Source of the DNA: a candidate division SR1 bacterium CG_4_9_14_3_um_filter_40_9
GTDB lineage: Bacteria > Patescibacteriota > Gracilibacteria > Absconditabacterales > Absconditicoccaceae
Assembly: GCA_002791215.1 (NCBI GenBank)
Contig: PFWQ01000002.1
Span: forward strand, 1-22,746
Length of the DNA: 22,746 bases
Direction: 5' to 3'
Below are positions 1-6,062 of the stretch, piece by piece; the stretch's first letter is position 1, and every line of letters starts with the position of its first letter. The position numbers and the translations under genes were made by a program. The notes beneath the pieces were generated by a model. That model saw nothing but the letters and a program-made list of their open reading frames with translations, did no database searches and was not told the origin of the DNA.

Positions 1-79
1 TATCTTCAAATTTTGTTTTATCCACTTGAAAAATATTTCTATAAGTCGGCGAGATTTATAAATATCGGCGATGGTTGAT

Positions 80-110
80 ATTATACAAAATAGGACAAAG
101 AAGAAGGATT
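80..110 (-). promoter_or_regulatory. possible -10 promoter element directed leftwards
   Basis: On the minus strand a TATAAT hexamer preceded by TTG lies at 80-85. It would drive a gene beyond the left edge of the window. The same TTTTGTATAATATCA context recurs upstream of dnaJ. No convincing -35 box is seen, so this is tentative. Confidence 0.3.
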
Positions 111-136
111 CTTTATTTATTAATAAGATGTCTTAC

Positions 137-170
137 TGAAAAATCTCAGGGTTTTGAACCTCCGAGATTC
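137..170 (-). terminator. intrinsic terminator downstream of tmRNA
   Basis: Read on the minus strand, AATCTC and GAGATT arms (with an inner GG/CC pair) flank a loop and are followed by a run of T at about 137-143. It lies about 50 bases beyond the tmRNA 3' end and is the natural terminator of that RNA. A second small hairpin (ATAGGGA/TCCCTAT, 179-197) lies between them. Confidence 0.5.
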
Positions 171-221
171 CTCGTATCTATAGGGATTTCTCCCTATTTG
201 GATGATCTAATGTTCGTCATT

Positions 222-569
222 TGGAGATGATGGGGTTCGAACCCATGTCTAAAAGGCATACATAACGATATCTACCACGATAGTTTATTAATTATCCAGA
301 TTTTTAACGTTATTATGTCAGGATACGGTAGCCAATAAACAGGCGTAGGTTTTTACCATAACAACGTTGTCCGCCGAAGCGAACGGTTACCTACTTAAGC
401 GACCCAAGACATAGTAGGTGTCTGTGCTTGGGGTTAAGAACGTTGCCTACGCGTACGCAGGAACGAGAGCGAAAGCTCTTTTGAGATTCTTAGTTGCATT
501 TTTGGTGAACGATTATTTAACCTCGGTACGTTCGTCGAACAGTGGCTGTCGAAACATATGAAATCCTCC
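222..569 (-). ncRNA. ssrA: transfer-messenger RNA (tmRNA)
   Basis: One-piece tmRNA that rescues ribosomes stalled on non-stop messages. On the minus strand the 5' end GGAGGATTTC is followed by the conserved TTTCGACAG. The 3' part carries a perfect T-arm (ATGGG, loop TTCGAAC, CCCAT) at 230-246, then CATCTCC, which pairs partly with the 5' end to form the acceptor stem. A tag reading frame starts at GCA (497) and ends at TAG (447). Exact ends are uncertain by a few bases because the acceptor pairing is imperfect and it is unclear whether CCA is encoded. No other tRNA-like gene was seen in the window. Confidence 0.88.
447..497 (-). other. tmRNA proteolysis-tag reading frame
   Basis: Resume codon GCA followed by an open frame to TAG encodes ATKNLKRAFALVPAYA (16 residues). 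It ends Ala-Tyr-Ala, a small hydrophobic terminus in the style of other ssrA degrons, though not the usual ALAA. The tag contains none of the reassigned codons (UGA, CGA, CGG), so it reads the same in either code. The resume codon is assigned by position and by the downstream stop, not by a full secondary-structure model. Confidence 0.7.
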
Positions 570-596
570 TATCAAATCCAAAGCATCCCCAAATCA

Positions 597-632
597 GTTA
601 CGAGTGACGAGTATCGAGTCACGAGCAACGGT
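597..632. repeat. degenerate direct repeat, period about 7
   Basis: Tandem degenerate units of the form ACGAGTG / ACGAGTAT / CGAGTC / ACGAGCA lie just upstream of the tmRNA. The same CGAGTNN theme recurs inside ileS (7393-7423) and at the end of the cytidylate kinase gene (16690-16716). The rest of 570-756 holds only this and the next repeat; I see no gene there. Confidence 0.65.
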
Positions 633-690
633 AATAATATACATATTTTCTTGTAAAAAGCAAGGTTTCTCAATTAAAAAAATGCTGGTA

Positions 691-720
691 GATTGCTTCA
701 CTTTCGTTCGCAATGACGGC
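691..720. repeat. dispersed 'attgcttc..cgcaatgacgg' element, copy 1
   Basis: GATTGCTTCAC followed by TTCGTTCGCAATGACGG. Related copies occur at 5294-5320, 18503-18530 (partial) and 18603-18632, all in the same orientation. Similar sequences are common intergenic repeats in several bacterial lineages. Confidence 0.7.
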
Positions 721-756
721 CAGCACTTTCTTTATGATAGAGTGGTTGAATGCAGG

Positions 757-1194
757 CTATTTGTATTTAGCTTTTCCGAATGCTAAGATAGGATAGAATA
801 CGATAGGAAGTAGTATTACTCCGATAGCGAATCAGATTCCTTTCTCAAATCTCTTCATCAATGAGACAGTGACGTCTATGTACAATATGAGGAATAATAG
901 CATTCCGATAGCTGAACATGTAGAAATAACTGTTGTGTTGATTGTTCCCAAGAATACTGGAGCATTCATGATAATGATAGGAATCAAGAATAAGAAGAAA
1001 TATCGTCCTTGTTTGCCTGACATAACGATTAGGGAGTAGCCGTTGTGTCCAGAAATTAGTGCTTCATACCCTTTGTAGTTCGCTTTGACAAATAATTTCC
1101 AGAATACGATGCAGAAGAATACGGTAATACCCAATAGTACAATCATTAAGAGCCGGAAGTTTATCCCAAGCATTGCGCTAACGAATTGAAGCAT
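757..1194 (-). CDS. DUF5684-like small membrane protein
   Basis: A 145-residue membrane protein with about four hydrophobic segments: residues 10-32 (ending IVFWKLFVKA), 60-75, 80-105 and the C-terminal GFAIGVILLPIVFYP. The pattern (WKLF-KA near the start, GKQGWYFFLFLIP in the middle, LLPIVFYPILAFGKAKY at the end) matches the DUF5684 family, often found in CPR genomes; its function is unknown. Two recoded positions support the code. UGA at 832-834 supplies the second Gly of GIGF, without which the protein would lose its last 25 residues. CGA supplies the Trp in KQGWYF. Start is ATG 1194, with no Shine-Dalgarno; stop is TAG. Confidence 0.75.
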
Positions 1195-1457
1195 CGTAAA
1201 TGGTGTTACTGATGAGTTTGCTCAAGCGCTTAACAAAGAAGGATCAAAACTTGTAGTAGAAAGTGCGTCCATAATTTTTATTAAAGATATAAAATCTAGA
1301 TAGATGTAGTGTAGTCAAATCCTTATGCACTTTCAATAGAAAGTGAGGGTAAGCATCTAGGATACGCTTTTTTTGTGCCATTTTCAATGGATAGCCATGC
1401 TTTCTCGGTTGACATTCCATAGCCATTTTCTCGTATTGACTTTTACTGAGAAACAAA
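1195..1457. other. stretch without a confident gene
   Basis: About 260 bases between the DUF5684 gene and the palindromic terminator. A minus-strand frame from TTG 1456 runs through one UGA to a TAG near 1174, overlapping the next gene. A plus-strand frame ending in TAG at about 1304 gives a protein-like peptide (NGVTDEFAQALNKEG...). Neither has a good start, a recognisable motif or a partner. A decayed gene is possible but cannot be shown. Confidence 0.4.
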
Positions 1458-1489
1458 TTAAAAAAGCCGGCAATTGCCGGCTTTTTTAA
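1458..1489. terminator. perfect 32-bp palindrome, bidirectional terminator
   Basis: TTAAAAAAGCCGGCAA followed by its exact reverse complement: a GC-rich stem with a T-run on both strands. It lies just beyond the stop (1502) of the leftward 198-aa gene and could equally stop rightward transcripts. Confidence 0.85.
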
Positions 1490-1501
1490 TTTATAGTAAG
1501 A

Positions 1502-2098
1502 CTATAAAATATTTTCATATGCCTCATCGGAAACGCCGATGATTTCTTCTTTTTTTGGTCATATTTGAAGTTTAAGAAATGTCTCTTCTCCATTTTTTTC
1601 TCCAATAAAATAGACTTCATTCTCCTTGTTCGCTACGCCTCTGACTTGGAATTTTCCTTCTTTTACCACTTCTATTCATTCTGGTGTTTCTTTAGAAATT
1701 TTGTCTTGTGCATGTATGCAAATATTTAATCTTGCTATAAGATTTTTGTTGTGCGTTTCTAATTTTTGTACTTTATGTTTTTGTAAGTTTTCTACAAAAA
1801 GAGAATTAACGAATTCAAAAGTATAATCTTCACCATTTTTTTTACTTACCGTGATGGTGTCCATCCTCTTTTTGCATCCGTAATCGATTGAAACACCTTT
1901 ATAGTCAAACGAAACATTTTTCAATTTTTCATCTATTAGCACGTTTGTTATTCCAAGAATTTCGTATGATGCTCGTTCTTTCTTCAAGGTTTCAGGGACT
2001 TCTTTTCTCTTCTTCAAAAGAAGCTCTTCATCAAGGGCGTTCTTTGATGCTTCTCATGGTTTTTTATTCTCTAGATTTGATTCTAAAATCTCTGACAT
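1502..2098 (-). CDS. hypothetical protein, 198 aa
   Basis: Not recognised. With UGA read as Gly the frame runs from ATG 2098 to TAG 1502 (198 residues). UGA occurs three times: KKPGEAS near residue 18, TPEGIEV near residue 141 and LQIGPKKEE near residue 180. The N-terminal 45 residues are highly charged (Lys/Glu rich). The remainder alternates short beta-like stretches with turns (for example YKGVSIDYG, YTFEFVN, FQVRGVANKENEVYFIG). There is no signal peptide or membrane segment, so it is probably a soluble cytoplasmic protein. It has its own terminator (1458-1489) and no close partner. ATG 2098 was chosen because it is the first ATG and gives an uninterrupted frame; no ribosome binding site is visible. 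Confidence 0.65.
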
Positions 2099-2173
2099 GA
2101 TGATATGGGTTAATTAGTAAATATTTACGACTCAATTATAGTCAAAATTTTTCTCCTGTCAAATTTTTGGATA

Positions 2174-2201
2174 TAAAAAAACCCCGCTGTACGGCGGGGT
2201 T
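2174..2201 (-). terminator. terminator of the T9SS-sorted protein gene
   Basis: On the minus strand ACCCCGC and GCGGGGT arms with a six-base loop are followed by seven T. It starts about 20 bases after the UGA stop (2220-2222) of the preceding gene. If that UGA were read as Gly, the hairpin would lie inside the reading frame. Confidence 0.85.
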
Positions 2202-2219
2202 GGGGTAGATTGAGATGGG

Positions 2220-3365
2220 TCATCTCTTAACGAATTGCCTTGTAAGCAATCCGTCAATCCTGCAGAAGTATAACCCGGCAGGAAGAAACGATACATCAAT
2301 TGTGTTGTGGTTTGTTGAGACAAGAGTTTGTCCAGCTGTGTTAATAATTTCTCTCTGAACGTTGTCTGCGCCGGTGATTGTAATTTGGCTGGTTGTCGGG
2401 TTGGGATAGAGGATTATCGAACTTTCGTCCAATAGGTCTTCTATTCCGTCCGGGCTAGAACCAAGGACAATCTTACTCAATGAACTTCCGGTAGCTAAGT
2501 AAATAGCGTCACTGGTGGCATTGATTCCGACCATTCCAACCTGGCTTACGGTCAGTGTGAATAATGAGCTCGTAAATAAGTTATCATATAACACTGCTGT
2601 TGAACCATTGAATACCACTGGTTTGTCGCCGATGAACTGCACGGCCGAGCCAGTAATGGATTTGTTCCATACTTCCACCAGTTGGTTATCAAATTTGTAG
2701 AGCTTGTCGGCTAATACAAACAGATTCCCATCTTTTTCGGTGATGCCAGTGATGGCTGAAGTGAATTCTTTGGAGATGCTTGTGTCGCTTATAACAAGCA
2801 GCTTCCCTTTGCCATTCATGTTGCCAGCCAAGAAGTTTCCCGAAACGCCAGTGAATCGCATTCCTACATATTCAACGGAATTCGTAAGAACCAGATTATC
2901 TGTAAAGGTCTCCACTTTCGTGGAATATGTTCCAGACTGTCCCGGTTGGGTAGTGTATGCAACTCTTACCAGTGAATTTCCTGTATGGAAATACTGAATT
3001 CTTCCTTCCATCTGGAAGATGCTCAAATGAGCGTTAACCACGGTGTCAATCAATACTACACCGGTAGAATTCATTATTTTCACAGATTCGCCCTGGCCTC
3101 CACTAAGAAGGATTTTGTCGTTGAACGACAGCACCTTGGGGGATTCAAAAATTGTGCCTTGGGTAAGCTTCGTATGGTTGCCGGTGGCATCCCACGAATG
3201 AATTTCATAGTTGAATCCGCTTGTACTTACTGTGTACAATCCAGATATGCCTGTTATCTTCTGTCCACTAATGGACTTGGTCCAGCTTACGCTAATCTGA
3301 GCCATTGCTACTGTACACATCGTCATTGCTATGACGAACATTGTAATAACTTTTGTTATTTTCAT
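2220..3365 (-). CDS. secreted protein with T9SS type A C-terminal sorting domain
   Basis: A 381-residue exported protein. Residues 1-22 form a signal peptide (basic MKITK, hydrophobic core, AMA before Gln23). Residues 23-305 are beta-rich with repeated ITGxxG-type turns, possibly a propeller. Residues 310-381 are a type IX secretion sorting domain: ILYPNPTTSQITI, an ENTAGQ-like INTAGQTL, LPAGLYFCRI and the terminal RQFVKR. This domain is typical of Bacteroidetes; no T9SS machinery gene is in the window. All 34 glycines use GGN codons, and the natural C-terminus is followed by UGA. In the code of the surrounding genes that UGA would be Gly and the frame would run through the terminator to TAA at 2136 (409 aa). 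It also holds one CGA (VGMRFTG). This looks like a gene acquired from a standard-code donor; an assembly chimera is the alternative. Confidence 0.8.
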   Translation of the reverse strand: MKITKVITMFVIAMTMCTVAMAQISVSWTKSISGQKITGISGLYTVSTSGFNYEIHSWDATGNHTKLTQGTIFESPKVLSFNDKILLSGGQGESVKIMNSTGVVLIDTVVNAHLSIFQMEGRIQYFHTGNSLVRVAYTTQPGQSGTYSTKVETFTDNLVLTNSVEYVGMRFTGVSGNFLAGNMNGKGKLLVISDTSISKEFTSAITGITEKDGNLFVLADKLYKFDNQLVEVWNKSITGSAVQFIGDKPVVFNGSTAVLYDNLFTSSLFTLTVSQVGMVGINATSDAIYLATGSSLSKIVLGSSPDGIEDLLDESSIILYPNPTTSQITITGADNVQREIINTAGQTLVSTNHNTIDVSFLPAGLYFCRIDGLLTRQFVKR

Positions 3366-3510
3366 TTTTATTTTGATTTAAATTGTTATAATTTTGTTTT
3401 ACAGAAATGATTACGTATCATTCTGTTTTAGATGATACATATTTTCTGTCAAATGTCAATACCAAATCCCCCAACCTCCCTTTAAAGAAAGGGGAGGAAC
3501 ATATACTTAT
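3366..3510. repeat. intergenic spacer with GC-rich palindromic repeat
   Basis: The spacer contains AATCCCCCAACCTCCC followed by TTTAAAGAAAGGGGAGG at 3465-3499, a CCCTTTAAAGGG-type dispersed repeat related to those at 17305-17402 and 19598-19643. The remainder is AT-rich leader of the T9SS-sorted gene, with no clear promoter match. Confidence 0.55.
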
Positions 3511-5205
3511 TTATTCAAGTATTTTTTTAAGTTTGAGGAGAGATTGTTTGTCGTCATTGGAAATATTTTTGTCCTTAAGTATCTGTTGGATGCGGAATTG
3601 GAGCGTTTTGCCGATGATCTGTTTGATGACTTGTAATTGTCTGGATTCATTTTTGTCTTCCAGCTCCTTTTCCCGTCGCAATTGGAGTGGGGAAAGATCT
3701 TGTGTCTCTATGACTTTTGACGGTAATTTTTGCATCAGGTCGATGAGTGGAGATCGGAGTTCGGGAGTTTGAACGTAAGTATTGATGAATCCACCTTCAA
3801 AAAGCGCATTTACCAGTTCTTCTCTGTCAGGTTGATATGTTTTGGTCCCGACGTTTCGGGATGATTTCTTGTCCATCTGGCGGGTGATGAATTTACCGTC
3901 GTTCTTGGCGTATTGTTTATATTGTGGAAGTAGAACTTCATAGGCGAGATTTAGTTTTTCTCCGAGAATGTGGAGATAATGATCTTGCATAGGCACGCTG
4001 TTTATGTTGATGATAAGCCCGAACATTGTATTCAGGATTTTTTGTTTGTCGATAGGAGATTTGAGATTATGGGAGATTTGGAGATTTTCGAAGACTGCCG
4101 TGAAGCCGTCTTGAGCATTCTCGAATTGTTCTTTGAAAAGTTCTGCTCCATTTTCTACATTTGCTAAGTCATCGGCATCTTTTGCTGGTGCTGGTAGTGT
4201 TATTTTTTTGGGGAAGATATCGTTTTGGTACGCGATGGAAAGTGCTCTGATTGTCGCTGCCTGGCCAGCTTGATCGCTATCAAAGAGCAGATACAGATTG
4301 TCCGTATATCTCTTGAGGAGTTTTATGTGTTGTTCAGTGAGTGATGTCCCGCTTGTTGCAACGCCTATGGGGAAGCCCAATCTCGTGAGTCCTACGACGT
4401 CCATCTGTCCTTCGACGATGATGATTTGCCCCGAATGTTCGGTGTGCATTTTCACGTTGTTTTTGACCCGATTGAGCCCATAAAGAACGCTGGATTTGTC
4501 GTAAGCTTTGTGTTCTGCGCTGTTGAGGTATTTGGGTTTATCGTTGGGATCTACGATCCTTGCACTGAATCCTATGACATTCTGCATGGTATCATAAATA
4601 GGGAAAGTGATTCTATGTCTAAAAAAAGAATAGATATCCTGATTTTGTCCCTTCTTGGCTAGTGATGCTTGGATAAGATCGTTGTCATTGAAGCCCTTGC
4701 TTTTGAGGAATTGGAGCAAAGCGTAGTGGCTTTCTGGTGCATATCCTATGCCAAAATATTTGATGGCTTTGTCGTCAAGTTTTCTTTGTTCTCTGAGGTA
4801 GGTGAGTGCGTGAATGTTCTTTTTGAGTTCATCTGTGAAGAATTGCTGAGCGAGCGTATGCATGCGTTTGATCTTCTCTTTTTCGTCAGCATAGTCTTCG
4901 ACCTTCTGCCTGTCCAATTGATATTTTTCGAGGTTGATATTGCCCAGCTTCGCTAATTCCTTCACTGCGTCCCGAAAATCGATCCTTTCGATTTCCTGCA
5001 CGAAGGTAAGTACGTTTCAACCCTTTCCACAGCCGAAACATTTGAAGATCTGCTTGGCAGGGGAGACCATAAAGGAAGGCGTCTTCTCGTTATGAAATGG
5101 GCAGCATGCAGTAAAATTTGCTCCGGCTCTTTTGAGGGGGACATATTTGGAAACCACATCGACGATGTCGAGGTGGGATAAAATGTCATCGGTTAATTGA
5201 CTCAT
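3511..5205 (-). CDS. dnaG: DNA primase
   Basis: Synthesises RNA primers at the replication fork with the replicative helicase. 564 residues, close to the usual length. The N-terminal CHC2 zinc ribbon is complete (CPFH at 35-38 and CFGCG at 56-60). UGA encodes Gly63 of GKGG, so in the standard code the zinc domain is cut off. The catalytic core follows, with the TOPRIM motifs EGQMD at 264-268 and FDSD (acidic 308 and 310). The C-terminal helicase-interacting part (from about 400) is Lys/Glu-rich helical and contains a CGA-CGG pair (Trp-Trp in table 37). A small palindrome (TCCCGA..CGGGA, 3846-3863) lies within a linker. Start ATG 5205 was chosen over an upstream TTG because SQLTDDIL is the canonical beginning. 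This is the only UGA codon in the gene. Confidence 0.95.
3846..3863. repeat. palindromic repeat inside dnaG
   Basis: TCCCGACG / TTTCGGGA inverted repeat in frame within a linker of the primase C-terminal half, encoding part of SSxNVGTK. Similar to the short GC-rich palindromes inside cca and tatD. Confidence 0.45.
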
Positions 5206-5293
5206 GTAGTAGGACAAAAAGGTCGAAAAGGACTAAAAGGACGAAAGTACATTATGGATTGGAGGAAATTTATCAATTGAAAAAAAACGGCGA

Positions 5294-5320
5294 GATTACT
5301 TCACATTCGTTCGCAATGAC
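5294..5320. repeat. dispersed 'attacttc..cgcaatgac' element, copy 2
   Basis: GATTACTTCACATTCGTTCG followed by CAATGAC, between dnaG and the small membrane protein gene. Otherwise 5218-5358 holds nothing recognisable beyond short AAGGAC direct repeats (about 5214-5245). Confidence 0.65.
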
Positions 5321-5358
5321 ATGCCGCTTTTTCTTAAGAAACTTATTATTTTTTTTAA

Positions 5359-5658
5359 TTATTTACCTTTTTTTCTCATGAAGAAACCTGTAACGAATAG
5401 GATACCTATTACGATCAAGATCATTCCTCCTATCATCTGTCTCAGCACATAGAGTCCGAAAATCAACAAGAGAATCCCGAGGATAGTGTATACTTTTTCT
5501 TCAGTGTTGGAAGTTTCCCGTCGAGTGCCTACTTTGTGACCAAACTCTTTGCCTTCTTTGCCGATCACTCTCGCTTCAGCCTTAACAACTTTTTTGAAAT
5601 TGTTCACTTTTGCTTTATTGAAAGCAACTTTTTTGATAGGTGTCTTTTTTACAGCCAT
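5359..5658 (-). CDS. small membrane protein, two C-terminal helices
   Basis: A 99-residue protein of unknown function. Residues 1-40 are strongly basic (KKTPIKKVAFNKAKVNNFKK), suggesting contact with nucleic acid or phospholipid head groups. Residues about 55-75 (KVYTILGILLLIFGLYVL) and 77-94 (GGMILIVIGILFVTGFFM) form a membrane hairpin, followed by a basic RKKGK tail that should lie in the cytoplasm with the N-terminus. There is no UGA in the frame. A CGA-CGG pair near residue 46 reads Trp-Trp in table 37 instead of Arg-Arg. It has its own promoter (5697-5724). ATG 5658, stop TAA. Confidence 0.75.
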   Translation of the reverse strand: MAVKKTPIKKVAFNKAKVNNFKKVVKAEARVIGKEGKEFGHKVGTRRETSNTEEKVYTILGILLLIFGLYVLRQMIGGMILIVIGILFVTGFFMRKKGK

Positions 5659-5696
5659 TGTATGTTTTTAAAAACTAAAGAATAAAGATGTAGTAT

Positions 5697-5724
5697 CTTA
5701 TAGCAAAAGACGTGGTCTTTGCAA
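5697..5724 (-). promoter_or_regulatory. promoter of the small membrane protein gene
   Basis: Minus-strand TTGCAA (5719-5724), 16-bp spacer, TATAAG (5697-5702). The same TTGCAA-N16 arrangement is seen upstream of dnaJ. It lies about 40 bases upstream of ATG 5658. Confidence 0.6.
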
Positions 5725-5826
5725 GCGTAATTTTATTCCGTACCGCCTGCTTTAGAAATCTTCAACCCTGCAATACTGCCTGGTTACAGCATCTAAAGTC
5801 GTCGGTATAGCTTCGACCTCACCCTG

Positions 5827-5964
5827 CTATCCGGTTTGCGGGGTTGGGTCTCAGTCTAATTCGGTCTGAAAATTCTCTACAATCTCTGGTTCAGATTCAT
5901 CTAATGTGTTTTTCTCCCCCTGGATGTAGAGGTCAGGATCTTGATATTCGCCGGGTTCTCTCAT
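5827..5964 (-). CDS. short acidic ORF, possibly interrupted by an amber codon
   Basis: 45 residues from ATG 5964 (MREPGEYQDPDLYIQGEK...) to TAG 5827, with one UGA-encoded Gly near residue 39. Very acidic, no membrane segment, not recognised. Immediately after the TAG the same frame stays open for 24 more codons (QGEVEAIPTTLDAVTRQYC...) to TAA at 5752. The DNA there is richer in G+C than the other spacers. It may be a single 70-residue gene broken by the TAG, or two unrelated stretches. It sits 97 bases downstream of ileS and may be co-transcribed. Weak call, based on the open frame only. Confidence 0.35.
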
Positions 5965-5975
5965 GGCTGAATAAA

Positions 5976-6062
5976 TAGATAAAAATTGATGAAACTTGAT
6001 AAAAGTTGATAAAATTTGAGAATACAATTTTTAACCATTTTGATCGATTTTGATCAAATTTT
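5976..6062. repeat. degenerate direct repeat, period 10, at the ileS 3' end
   Basis: Two runs of decamers: AAACTTGATA / AAAGTTGATA / AAATTTGAGA (about 5987-6020) and TTTTGATCGA / TTTTGATCAA / ATTTTATCCA (about 6038-6067). The second run reaches into the last codons and stop of ileS. Confidence 0.6.

Noticed and set aside
597..632. Possible CRISPR array from the tandem short repeats
   Set aside because: Units are 7-10 bp, degenerate and contiguous, with no spacers and no cas genes.
604..786. Plus-strand 60-codon open frame near the tmRNA
   Set aside because: Made largely of two dispersed repeats and lacks protein-like composition.
1079..1304. Plus-strand frame with protein-like peptide (NGVTDEFAQALNKEG)
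   Set aside because: Half of it is antisense to the DUF5684 gene, it has no good start codon and no recognisable family; kept only as a remark.
2985..3772. Plus-strand open frames opposite the T9SS gene and the dnaG 3' end
   Set aside because: Opposite strand of clearly coding genes with a signal peptide, sorting domain or primase alignment.
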